DNA of 64,000 nucleotides from Gordionus sp. m RMFG-2023 (taxonomy: Eukaryota > Nematomorpha > Gordioida > Chordodea > Parachordodidae), in the NCBI RefSeq assembly GCF_954871325.1, contig NC_088776.1, forward strand, positions 35,822,508 through 35,886,507, written 5' to 3'. A program made the position numbers and the translations under genes. Numbering within the stretch: position 1 is the first letter of the stretch; the number at the start of each line of letters is the position of its first letter. This document shows, one piece after another, positions 10,366 through 22,329 of the stretch. A model generated the notes under the pieces. It searched no databases. It saw only the letters and a list, made by a program, of their open reading frames with translations, and was not told where the DNA came from.

Positions 10366-13322
10366 ATAAAATCTATCTTGGAAAATTTCTTTCCTTCTGA
10401 AAGTTTAACTATTAGATCATTTATTTTTTCTTCTTTGTAGAGACAACTATACTTAGTTCATTTTCTATTTTTTTATAAATCATGTTTTTTATTGAATCGC
10501 CTTTCCTCACATCGTTTATTTCTTTCCTTCTGAAAGTTTAACTATTAGATCATTTATTTTTTCTTCTTTGTAGAGACAACTATACTTAGTTCATTTTCTA
10601 TTTTTTTATAAATCATGTTTTTTATTGAATCGCCTTTCCTCACATCGTTTATAACCTGTGATAGTTCTTTGTCATACATGGTTCCCCCTGCTATTTTTTC
10701 GTAGTTCAACGGTACATCCTATAAATTATTTTTATTTAATTCCTCTAGCTCGTGTATTGTTTCCTTCTTTCAGGGTAGTCGTTCGTGATAGGCAATCAGG
10801 TACTATATTGTGTTTACCCGCCATATGTTTTTTAATTCCATTTCTGCAGCCTCATAGATATGGAAGTATCTTCCTTAAGGCCTCTTGAAAAGATGTATAT
10901 TAGCGGTTTATGATCTGTTATAATTGTAAATCTCGTTCCGATCAAGTATTCTTGAAATTTTTTATAGCAAAGATAATAGCTAATGCCTCACGTTCGATAT
11001 TAGTGTAATTAAACTCTGCTTTTAATAATGCTCTGGATGCAAATGCAATGGGTTTATCTTTTCCATCGGTATCAAAGTGAAATAGAACTGCTCCTAGTCC
11101 CTTCTTAGAGGTATCGGCAGCTATGCCAATAGGGATTGAAAAAAGCTAACGTCGGAGGTTGAGATATCAATAGTTTTAATTCATCGAAGCTTTTCTTGTG
11201 TTCGTCATTCCATGAACACTCCTTTATATTTATCCTCTTGTATAGTGGATCGACTAAATGCGCGAAATTGTTAAGAATTTTCTGTAGTAACTGGCCATGC
11301 CTAGAAATGTTACGAGTTCGTCATGTGATTTCGGCTCCGGCATATTGATTATAGCTTTAATTTTGTCACGATTAGGGTGTATACCCTCTGCATCGATATC
11401 GTTGTAGATATGGTTAGTATGTCCCTTGACTTCTTTTTTATCGGCAATTGCAGAAATGATTGCTTGAAATAAATTTTCCTAACTTCCCTTTTGATAATTT
11501 CGCAATCAAATCATTTATCCTTGGTATGGGATATTTGAAATCTTCGAGAGCCGGATTGACAGTGTCTTTGAAGTCGGCACACAGCCTGAGACTTCATCCT
11601 TAAAGAGTGGGGTTAACGGACTAGCCAACCGTACATCTTTTGCAGGCTCAATTATTTTATCTTGTATCCACCTGTTTAGTTCTTTACTCAATATTTCTAT
11701 TCTGGAGTATGGTAATAACCTTGGCGGTGTTACCTTTGGTATGGCATCTTCCTTTAAGCGAAGTCTAATAGTGGTTTTGCAGATGGGTTTTTTAGCCGTT
11801 TTAATTTTGCAATCACGTATGAGTTTGGTAAGTTTATCATTGTAAAAATCGTCGTCTATGTTTCCTACAAATTTTTTTAAAATGCCTTTAAACGCGTTGA
11901 GCCAAAATCTGTCAAGCAATGGGCCTTTCGAGCTCTCCACAACAAAGGCTTCCAAGCTTTTTAAAGTGCCTTCATAATTAACATCAATGGGCGCGATGCC
12001 CTATACTTTTATGGTATTCCCGTCATAGCCCTATAATTTGATGTGAGATTTTTTAATGTTTTTAATGCCTATTTTGTTAGCTATATAATGCGGTATAATG
12101 GAGTATCTTGTACCCGTATCCACCTGCATCCTCGTTACTATGCCGTTGAGTTTGAGTACCACTTCATAAGCGTTATTCTCATCGAAACCTTCGCACATAT
12201 TATTTACACTTACGTTTAGTAAGTCATAATCTTTATTTACGTCATCGTAGTTTTATCATTTTCCAATTCTTCGAAATTGATGATGTTTATCTTGCTGCCG
12301 TTTGATGTATAATTTTTGTTATTATTATATCTGTTGGTAAGTTGTTATGTATGCAGTTGTCTCTGTTGTCGAATCTTGGGTTCGACCTGTTATGATGGTT
12401 GTTTCGATTGAGGTATGCTTGTTGTTGTTGTTAAAATTATCATTTCTGTAATAACCGTTTTGATTGTCGCAAGTTTGTCTACGGTTGTTGTTAAAATTAC
12501 CACTTTTGTAATGATTGTTTTGGTTGTCATAATAATTGTATCGATCATCATGAGTTGTTTGTCTATTGTTGTTGCTGAATTTTCCATGGCTATGTTGATT
12601 AAAATTACCATAATTTATTTTGTGCCTTTGATGATCATGATAATAAGGTCTGTAATAAGTGTCGAATTTGCTCTGATTGATGCATCTGTTCTAGTTTTGG
12701 CAACGTGGTGTGAAGTTGTAGTTTTGGCTATGAAATCTTTGTGTGTCAAAATACGGTCGTAGAGCCCACTGCTGAACATTAAAGTTTTATTGGTATCTGA
12801 GATGCGTTTTATCTCGAGTTCATCTTTTAGTTTTTCCTCCGAATCTAAAGTATCTGGTTTGGTGTTAACTTTATCAAAAGTAATATTTGTATAGATGTCT
12901 TCTGCCTCACATCCTATTTTTATAATCTCATCAATTTTATCCAAATCTTTTATTTTATACTTAATATCTTTAGAAAAGGTACAAATTTTCTATTGCCCTG
13001 TCATCTAAATAATTGCACTCTTTGTTTTCAATAAATTTTTCATCTTTAGATTGACTTGCTTTATAAAATTCTAAAATTTTAGTGTTGATTTTTTTTTTCG
13101 ATATAAAATTTTAAGTTTTTTTTATTATTGAATCAAAATTATTAAATTCGGCGTCTGAACTTATAGATTGCAATTTTAAGTAAAGATTATCGGTAAGATT
13201 TTGTGTTAAAATGTATGCTTTGTCGTTATATTTATTTTTAATTAAATATCTTATGATTCTATCAAAATATATGTCTATGTCTCAAAGGAACTTAGGAACA
13301 GTAGACTCGTCCTTTTTTGACA
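10366..13322 (-). mobile_element. Ty3/Gypsy fossil(s): gag, protease, RT/RNase H
   Basis: Reading down the minus strand: gag starting at 13322, an Asn-rich gag tail (about 12300-12620), a protease with a DTG box (about 12100), RT N-terminal region (11515-11955), and an RNase H region (about 10850-11250). RT N-terminal and RNase H motifs occur twice when this is compared with 3569-5738 plus 10366-10640. At least two copies of one family therefore overlap here. The elements are broken, with more than five breaks in total. The inverted-repeat element at 13366 begins about 40 bp beyond the gag start. Confidence 0.78.
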
Positions 13323-13365
13323 TGTTAATAAAAAAAATTTAAAATTTTTTTTTTTTAAAATATAT

Positions 13366-14794
13366 ATGTCGTAAATTTTAAAGGGATCATGACTATCCGG
13401 GATCTTCACGGGTTTTAAAGGGATAACTAAAAATTTAGGGTTTTAAGTTAAGGAATGATAATACGGTATTATCACGTTTTACCGTGATAAAGAGGAATCT
13501 TATTTTAAAAAGCGTTTTATGCGCGTTTCGTTTTATTTCTTTTTAATTTTATTGTTATTTATAAATTTTCAATGTTGTTTTATTGGTCTTATGAAATAAG
13601 TTAGGTCTAACATAGGGTATCAATCGAGAGCTAATAAAAAGATATATTCAACTGGAGGTCAATCTCTCCGCCGTAATGGGCGAGTCTAGGTCTGGGGGGT
13701 CAGGAATATTTTTATAAACATAAAATATCGATATGGGTATCAAACAAAAGCTAATTTAAATATCTTTTGACTGAAAGCATTTATTCTTGGTCTTGGTGGG
13801 TTATGACTTGGTCTTGGGGGGGGGGGCGGATAGAGGGGGGTGGGGTTAAAAAATAGTTTTTTTGATATGGGTATCAAAAAAAGGTAATTTAAATATCTTT
13901 TGACTCTAAGCATTCATTCTTGGTCTCGATGGGTATGACTTGGCCTGGGGGGTGAATGAAGAGGGGGGGGGGTAAAAAAATAAGTTTTTTGATATTGGTA
14001 TCAAATAAAAGGTAATTAAAATATTTTTTTTATTGTAATAATAATAATAAAGGCGGGTGGGTCTAGGTCTTGGGGGGTCAGGAATATTTTCATAAACATA
14101 AAAATCAATATGGGTGTCAAATAAAAGCTAATTTAAATTTCTTATGACTGAAAGTCTTGGCCGTGATGGGTATGACTTTGTCTGGGGGGGGGGGGTGAAG
14201 AGGGGGTGGGGTAGGGGGTAAAAAAATAATTTTTTTTGATATGGGTATCAAATAAGAGGTAATTAAAAAGTGTTTTTATTGTAATAATAATAATAATCAG
14301 TGGGAGGGTCTAGGTCTTGTGGGGTCAAGAATATTTTTATCAACATAAAATATCGATATGGGTATCAAATAAAAGCTAATTTAAATATCTTTTGACTGAA
14401 AGCATTCATTCTTGGTCTTGACGGGTATGATTTGTTCTGGGGGGGGGGGGTGAAGGGGGGGGGTAAAAAATAAGTTTTTTTGATATGAGTATCAAATAAA
14501 AGCTAATTTAAATATTTTTTGACTGAAAGCCTTCATTCTGGTCTTGATGGGTATGACTTGGCCTGGGAGGTGGATGAAGAGGGGGGGGGGTAAAAAAAAT
14601 AAGTTTTTTTGATATGGGAATCAAATAAAAGGTAATTAAAATATTTTTTTTACTGTAATAATAATAATCACTTAAAGCGGGTGGGTCTAGGTCTTGGGGG
14701 GTCAGGAATATTTTTATAAACATAAAATATCGATATGGATATCAAATAAAAGCTAATTTATTTTGACTGAAAATATTCATTCTTGGTTTTGATA
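13366..14794 (-). repeat. Left inverted terminal repeat with ~240-bp array
   Basis: 13366-13700 is the unique block (GTCGTAAATTTTAAAGGG ... CGTTTTACCGTGATAAAG). 13700-14794 holds about four and a half units with TTGATATGGGTATCAAA motifs and long G runs. It is cut by the hAT end at 14795. Confidence 0.85.
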
Positions 14795-16700
14795 CAGGCG
14801 CGTACGCAGCGGGAGGGGGCAGGGGGACAAATCCCCCCCCCCAAAGCCAAAAAATGCAGATGCCGGATATATTTTTCAAAAATATTTTTGTTTATATTTT
14901 ATAATATTTATTCCTATCTCTTTCTTTTTAAATATATATTTAATTAATCACATTCATTTACTAAGTTATTTTATCAATTAATTTCGATTTCAAGTTTTCC
15001 TTGGCGTAAATTCATCTATTATTTTCAAATTTCTAATGGCGTAATATTTATCCATCATTTTCAAATTTCTAGTCAAATAATAATTATGGACATAAGAAAT
15101 TTTTTAAACATATTGATCCTAAATCTTACAAAAAAGCAAAAAAGTACAAATACTTTTATAACATTTTATAATTAGCCTAGAAGAAAGACATATACTTCTT
15201 AAAAAGGCATAAAAAATACCTATGATAAATATTTTATTTAATAATAGATATATATTTCACCCCTAATATCCACAAATTATATGTGCTAATCGAAAGTTAA
15301 AATTTCAAAACAGCTATTTTACTAGATGGTTATGGCTAGCATACTCTATCCAAGACAATGGAGCTTATTGCAAGATATGTATCTTGTTTGACCCAAGATA
15401 TGCTGGAAGAAATTTAGTTATGCTTAACAGTCTTGTTAAGACTCCATTCAACAAGTACAAAGATGCTGGAGAAATCTTTGACAATCATCAAAAAACAAAT
15501 TATCACAAAAGCTGTGAACTGATGATTTCTTCAAATTAATTCAAAGTGGGGATATGATTCCCATTTTATCACATATTGACAAAAATAGAAATAAAATAGC
15601 AAAAGAAAATAGATGTAAGATCAAACTAAGTAGAGGCCATTCTATATTGTGGATTGCAGGTCATAGCATTACGTAGCCATTCGGATTCAAGAAGCTTGAA
15701 TTTCAATAATAAAGATACTGAAGATAACTTTCGTGGTCTTGTAAAATTTAAAGCATTAGGGGATTCTGCATTAATGGTAAACCCAAGCAACATAATATTT
15801 TAAACAGAATTATTTCTGAAAATCTTTGTCCAACAATGAGAAAGAAATTGCAAAAAGCTTGTCCAACGAGATGGAGTCCTCGCCATCAAGCAGTAACAGC
15901 TTTTATGTAGTAAGAAGAACCGATTATTAATGCTCTTACTGAAATATCACAATGGCCTGAAAGAGATATTTCCTCAGAAGCAAGCAAATTATTGGATTAA
16001 ATCCTTATACCAAATTATACAAATATTTTATGTAATACTTTTAAAAAACATGACATTGCTTAATTGAGACGATGAGAGTAGCGGAGAGCATTTTTTTAGA
16101 ACTCAAGGAAATTAGGGCTATTGTTGATGAAGAATTTCATATTTTATATATTGTTGAATCAAAGGCAGAGCTATACGAGTTTAATATTTGTCTCCCTCGA
16201 CTTGCAGCAAGACAAACTCATCGTCCAAACATTAATATAGGGTAAGTAGAAATTATAAAATAAATGTCTTTATCCCTCTCTTAGATACATTTATAACCCA
16301 AATAAATGAACGGTTTTTAATTCATCAGGCAACACTTACCAATCTGCAGATATAACTTCCATAAAAACCTTCCCAACCTTTTTCAGATGGTGATAGAAAA
16401 AAATAAAATATTTAGCAGATTTTTATCATGAAGATGTTAAATTATCTTATGATGCCTTATTAGCTGAATGCCAACTATGGTATAAAAGATTAACTATGGT
16501 TGATATAGTCCCAAAAAATGCTATGAATGCTTTGCATCATTTCAAACATCTTTTAGATTATTTTTCCAATGTATTAAAATTATTAATTCTTGATAAAAAA
16601 ATTAACACAGGGTATAAATTTTTGCCGTAAGATGTGATAGAAGGTTTTATCATCAAACAAGACTAGTAGCTTCAACATGAAAAAACATAACGGTAATATA
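14795..16700 (+). mobile_element. hAT relic, ZMYM-like transposase (copy 1, right end not found)
   Basis: It begins CAGGCGCGTACGCAG, like the complete relative at 25534-27464, and lies inside the 240-bp array of the left inverted repeat. On the plus strand about 15320-15530 encodes a TTF-type zinc-finger region (WLWLAYSIQDNGAYCKIC, then LFDPRYAGRN). 15660-15780 gives a VIALRSHSDS transposase block, 15850-16230 a CPTRWSPRHQAV block, and 16240-16350 an LLDTFITQINERF block. Frames are broken throughout by stops and shifts. No matching right terminus was seen, so the copy is truncated. Confidence 0.78.
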
Positions 16701-17147
16701 TCAAATAAATTCAATGTCAATGAGTAGCTCAATCCTTAATCTCTAAAATAAAATTAGAGCATCTATGATAGTTTTTGAGCTAGCTGAGTTTATATGAAAG
16801 TTGATTTTCTGCCCCAGTCTAAACATGATATGTTTCAACATAGGTGCGCTATTTTTAAAGTAGCTTTTAACAACACTGATAAAATGCTTCCTTTTTTCTT
16901 ATCTTCCTCTTTCTCCTTCTCTATTTTAAAATATTTTTTAAATTTTTAATAATATTATTAAATGTCATTTCCATTTTATTTAATATGTCTGTTATTTTTT
17001 AAAGAAATGATTAATGATAAAAATACTAACTAACATATTCTTTCAATTTTGGAATATTTTCTAATAATATATTTCCAAGAAAAATTTTTTTTATCATCAA
17101 AAAAAGGAAAAGATAAAAAAATTATAAAGGGGGGGGGAGATGTGAAG

Positions 17148-17275
17148 ATTTAGAATATTTTTTTTTACTTAATTTCAAATTTCTTTTTTATATATTAATA
17201 AATTCAAAATTTAGAATATTTTTTTTTACTTAATTTCAAATTTCTTTTTTATATATTAATAAATTCAAAATATTA
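17148..17275. repeat. ~62-bp tandem duplication
   Basis: The stretch ATTTAGAATATTTTTTTTTAC... is present twice in a row just upstream of the integrase start codon. It may fall in the promoter or leader of that gene. Confidence 0.8.
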
Positions 17276-17287
17276 CCATTTTTAATT

Positions 17288-17525
17288 ATGCCCCAATTAG
17301 TTTTGCCTGAAAATCAAACCCAATATGAAATTTATAAAAAAATTCTAATGACTAACAACTATACAACCATTCCTGGAATAGATGCCAAACTAAAATCTAA
17401 AATTAAAGGACTTTTTTATTTAAAAAATAATATTATAATGTGCTCGAAAAAAAACAAGCCAATTATTATATTATCCGAATTGGATGAAATATTTAAGAAA
17501 CATCACAATGATAAAAATCATACAG
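17288..17525 (+). CDS. KRBA2-type integrase, exon 1 (N-terminal HH region)
   Basis: An ATG at 17288 opens a 79-codon exon ending in phase 1 at CATACAG|GTAAAT. It contains the histidine pair and HTG of the HHCC zinc-binding domain (EIFKKHHNDKNHTG), whose cysteines (CEVC) lie in the next exon. This is the N-terminal part of a retroviral-type integrase of the KRBA2/SCAND3-like group. The intron that follows (17526-19433) is long and holds GC-rich relics (about 17650-17960) and a small possible MITE (about 18250-18505). The frame is open throughout. Confidence 0.72.
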
Positions 17526-19433
17526 GTAAATTTGATTTACTATTTTTCTTAAGTAGTGCACGTGCTTCTAACGATTCAAATTATAATATATACTATTATT
17601 TTTATTTGTATTCCAATAACTTCATTTAAATAAATATTCACTAGTATTATTCTCATATTTTTCCCAAAAAATGTGACCCTATATAAAAATTATTTGTCCG
17701 CCTGGCTCGGTCCGAATTTATTTAAATATAGAAAACATTAATAATTTTTTAATTGTAAAAAAAAATCTACAAATAAAAAATATTGCGTCTTATTTCTTGC
17801 AAGAATTTTAAAATATATATTTCATAAAATTGAATAATAACAGCCCGACCCAGCCAGAATTTTTTTTAAAAATATTAGACCTTACCCAGCCCAAACCTAA
17901 ATTGTTTTGTAAGAATAACACCAGGCAGGGCTGGAGGCGGACCAGGAATTTGCAAATGTTAATAAATCATGGTTTCATTGTATATTATTTTATAATTTGA
18001 ATGTTAGATAATTTTACAATTTTCATTTAAGATTATTTTACAATTTTTTTTAAAGATTATAAGAATAATTTTTCAATTAGATATTTTTTAATAATATACA
18101 AAAAAATAGGGTAAATCTATTTTGTCAATTATGTTCGGATTAGGAATTTAAGGAAAAAACTGGTTGCGTCGGATCTTGGAAAATATTTTACTTTCTGCGC
18201 ATGGTTATAATTTAATCGAAAAGGAAGAGAAACTTTATAAATATCTAAATGTCCTGGTTCGACTTATTGGTAAACAGCCGACTGTTTGGATAGCTATAAT
18301 AGCTTCGTCTAAACAGCTTCAAAAGTAAGATATAAACAAAAAAACGAAAGAAACAAATCGAAAAACACAAAAAAAATATGAAAAATAACAATGCCATGAA
18401 ATACTAAACATACCAAAATAGAGTTTCCTAGTTCAAAAACTGTCTAGCCTAGGCTAAACAGAAATAAGTATCAAAATGAGTCGAACTAAGACACACCCTT
18501 AGGTTTTTAAATTTTATTTATTTATAGTATTAAAAATTAAAAAAGAAATGGGTATTACATTTGTTATTTCTCTTCAAGTTTTATACTAAAATATAACGAA
18601 ATTCAGCTTATTTTTTTTAGTTTTATTCGGTTTTTATTTTTTCTATATGAAAAAACTTATATAAACCGAAACGAAACAAAAAATAATATCAATTTCCCAA
18701 AACCAGAATGAAGATACATGATTTATTTCAAAAATGGTTCGGGAAATTAACGGGCCCCTATCACTCTTATGCTGAATTATAAAAATATAGTGTAAAAATC
18801 ATTTTAAAAAAATAAAATAAAAGGGTATACCTCGTATTGTAGGAATAAAATAAGATCTTATAGGAATGTGTTGACAAAATTTGCGGATGAATTGAAATAT
18901 AATTTTTAAAAAAATAATAATAAAAAGTGACAAATTTTAAATCAACAAAAAATCTATAATTAAAAAAAGAAATGAAAGTTTTTTTTTATTTCGAGGGAAC
19001 TAGGTTAATTTTTGTAGAAATAATACTATTAAAATGATATATGTAAATTAGTTTTATCAATATAATAGATTATCATCATTACCAAAATGAAATGTAAAAA
19101 CAAACTCAACTTACCGTTTTAAAATTTTGGCCTAATAACTTGGATTCAACTGAACCATGTTATAAATTAGTTCAACATGTGTTCTTTGTGTATTGTTATT
19201 TTTATGACAATAATATATTCTCGTTTGAAAATACATACTATGTTTATTCTAGTAGTATTTCAAAATTTATAGAATATTAACTGTAATATTATTTATTCAA
19301 ATTTGTTTAAATTAATATTAATATGAACGAATCGAATATACAAGTACTAATTATAATTAATAAATATTATGTGAATAAAAAACACGGTTCGTAAAATTGC
19401 ACTAGTAATCTTTTTATTTTCCCAAAAATTTAG

Positions 19434-19802
19434 GAGTGAACACAACTATCAAATCAATTGAAACAATATATGCAACTGTTCCAGTGAATAAGTTCAAAGA
19501 TTATATAAAAAATTGTGAGGTATGTTCATTGAAGACGACGTTGCCGAAGGCCCCAACTGGTAAAGCTATAAAGTCAACGGCAGTATGGGGTCGAGTTGTA
19601 ATGGATCTTATTGATTTTAGTAGCACTCCTGATGGAGAATTTAAATACATAATTCACTTTAAAGACCATTTTTCTAAATTTACATACGCAAAGCCTCTTA
19701 TATCAAAACAAGGGGAACAAACAGTAAGGGTTATACGAAATTTGTTTTTTACTTTCGGTCCTCCAAAAATTTTACAAAGTGATAATGGACGAGAATTTAA
19801 AA
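19434..19802 (+). CDS. KRBA2-type integrase, exon 2 (Zn cysteines, first two catalytic Asp)
   Basis: The exon starts after TTTAG, phase 1 to phase 1, 369 nt. It carries the zinc-binding NCEVCSLK cysteines, the first catalytic aspartate in VVMDLIDFSSTPDGEF, the KDHFSKFTYAKPL strand, and the second aspartate in LQSDNGREF. These match the integrase core as seen in vertebrate KRBA2. It ends at GAATTTAAAA|GTAAAT, a 40-nt intron (19803-19842). Confidence 0.8.
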
Positions 19803-19842
19803 GTAAATAAAATTATTGATTTGTCTAAAAAAATATTTATAG

Positions 19843-20169
19843 ATAAAATGGTCGAATCTATGTTAATGGATGATTTTCCAGGGGTAATATTCGCACATTC
19901 GCGACCACGCCACCCAGAAACCAATAGTTTAATTGAGCGAGCAAATGGAACTTTAGAGTCGCGAATAAGCGGTTACATGTTGGAAACAAAAAAATATGAT
20001 TGGGCGACTGCGCTCCCTAAAATTGTATTTAATATCAATCTAGGATTTTCTAGAACAATTAAAAATACCCCATTTAATGTATTTTTCGCTAGAACACCTT
20101 ATTCGGTTGATAGCGAACCGGAAGTGATACCAGAAATAGTTAATGTGGATTCTGATCATGAAGAAATGA
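19843..20169 (+). CDS. KRBA2-type integrase, exon 3 (catalytic Glu)
   Basis: 327 nt, phase 1 to phase 1, following an ATTTATAG acceptor. It has RPRHPETNSLIERANGTLE, where the E of LIERANG is the third catalytic acid, then KKYDWATALPKIVF and TPFNVFFARTP, the normal end of the core. The last part becomes acidic (NVDSDHEEMS) and ends GAAATGA|GTAAAA, the same junction shape seen in the mini-exons that follow. Confidence 0.8.
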
Positions 20170-20355
20170 GTAAAAATCTATAATATTTAAGAGGGCTCAA
20201 TATAAAAAATAATATATCGAGATTTATAAAAAAAAAATTAAAATTTTTAAGGGCTATATAATTTTCAAAAATTTAAATCTCCGCATCGCCACCAGCCTCC
20301 GAATAAAAAATAATTATTTTATATTTAAAAATATTTACCCCCTAATTCTATAAAG

Positions 20356-21160
20356 GTTTGGTTCATACTTTTCCGAGGTTAACATCAAGAGAAAACCCAT
20401 TAGAATATCCTGATGAAATCAGTAATAATAAAATATGTTAGAATTAAATATATTATTGTAACTATTAAATTTTTTAAAGGTTTAATTCAAAATTTATAAA
20501 AAAAATTAATAATTTTCAGAAAATTTAAACCTCTGCATCGCCACCAGCCTCCAAATAAAAAATCATTATATATTTAAATATCTTTACCCCCTAATTTTAT
20601 AAAGATTTGGTTCATACGATTCCGACATCAAGCGAAAACTCATTGATAGAATATGATCCTGATGAAATCAGTAATAATAAAATATGCTAGAATTAATATA
20701 TAAATTGTAACTCCTAAATTTTTTAAATAAAATTTTTTTATAATTTTCAGAATATTTAAACTTCTGCATCGCCACTAGCCTCCAAATAAAAAATCATTAT
20801 ATTTAAATATATTTACCCCCTAATTCAATAAAGGTTTGGTTCATACTCTTCCGAGGTTATCGTCAAGCGGAAACTCATTGATAGAATATGATCCTGATGA
20901 AATCAGTAATAATAAAATATGTCAGAATTAATATATAATAGTAACGCCTAAAAATTTTTAAAGGTTTAATTCAAAATGTTACACCAAGCTCACCGTTAAA
21001 TGATAACTTATTGATCGATTCTAGTCCCGATGAAATGAGTAAAAAATGAATGATAATAAATATTGTAAACTTAAAATTAAAAGGTTTAATTTAAAATTCT
21101 ATTTGAAGTTCATCGTATAATGTCAATGGATTGATAAATTATTCTTTTATCTGATGAATA
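20356..21160 (+). repeat. Tandem mini-exon series in the integrase gene
   Basis: Four related candidate exons lie at 20356-20421 (66 nt), 20605-20670 (66 nt), 20834-20905 (72 nt) and 20964-21038 (75 nt). Each is preceded by an AAAG acceptor, ends in GATGAAATSA|GTAA, is a multiple of three long, is open, and is phase 1 to phase 1 like the core exons. Each encodes a 22-25-residue acidic Ser-rich cassette (for example SLIEYDPDEI). A fifth, poorer copy is near 21083. The first three share intervening sequence with a CGCCACCAGCCTCC stretch. Splicing is inferred, not seen. Confidence 0.6.
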
Positions 21161-21289
21161 TAGTAAATTTAATGAATATTTTACTAACTCTAGCCTACTA
21201 ATTTAACTCTTCATTTTTATATTTTATTTTAAACCAGATTTCCCCAGTGTTTCAAATTCAACATATACAAATACTTTATTTCTTCTTTA

Positions 21290-21949
21290 TAACCAGAATA
21301 GTAGTAATACTCCTGAAGGTATAGTTATTGCACAAAAAATAAAAAGAAAAATTCATACGAATCATATTATAATATTCAATATATTCTTTCGGACAAAACG
21401 AAATATAAAATAGGAAACACAATTGCATGGCAAGATAAAAATACAACTAATTCAATTGGGAATACTATAGAAAATATTTTAGCAAGATTGCCTTCCTTTA
21501 TTGGATATTTATTGGATAGGAATAAGCAACACAATGCTTATAAAAATAAAATTAAAAAAATAAAATTATCCATTGGGGATCACGTACTGATCCCAATAAA
21601 TAAAAATGATAGATCTAATATATGCCCCAAAAATATTGAGACCAAAATTACCCAAATAGGGCGATAAACTATGGGTTGGAACTCAATTGGGAAAAATTGA
21701 TTCACCATTTTTAAAAACGAGTGTTCATAAATCAATAAAATTTTCCAATTTAACCATTCCATAAGACTATTTCCATAATAACAGCATCAAGAAGTGCATC
21801 TTCTTATGGTAATTGTAAATCAATTTGCAATTGCCAAAAAAGTTGCAACAATAAGAGATGCCAATGTTTTAAAAATGGGATTAATTGTTCCACAAAATGT
21901 CATTTAAATATTACTTGTACTAATAAATAACTGTTCAAAATTATATTTA
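21290..21949 (+). CDS. KRBA2-type integrase, C-terminal region with Cys-rich tail
   Basis: Three parts are visible on the plus strand. The first is a helical stretch with ARLPSFIGYLLDRNKQ. The second is an SH3-like block LSIGDHVLIPINKNDRSN (about 21565-21630) that matches the VGDxVxLPIPxxDR block of KRBA2 proteins. The third is a Cys-rich tail (about 21782-21949) with CNCQKSCNNKRCQCFKNG and CSTKCH before a TAA. The Cys-rich tail is typical of this integrase group in animals. Exon borders here are not clear to me. Confidence 0.6.
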
Positions 21950-22329
21950 AATTTCAATTATCAAAATAAAATAAAATATGTGTTGATTATATGGTTTGAA
22001 GAAAAATATAATAATAAGGATGATTTGCTTCTAAAGATGTGTAATAATTTATAACTGTAGAAAAAAAAATTTAATATGTCATTTTAAAATTTGTGAATCG
22101 ATGGTTTCAAATATAGCCAGAAATTTTGAGATTTAAATATATAATATATTAGAATAAGCTGCGAGCAAATAATTTTATTAGGTTACAATAAGTTTTTAAA
22201 AAGCATTGACAATGAGCTCTGCTTATAGTGATATTTAATATTGAAGTCTAAATATGTTGTATTTAATTTTATTTACCCATGTTAATGTTCTATAAGAATA
22301 ATAATATTCATAACATTTTAATACGCCCG
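21950..22329. other. Spacer between integrase gene and right inverted repeat
   Basis: AT-rich, no domain recognised on either strand. Confidence 0.5.
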
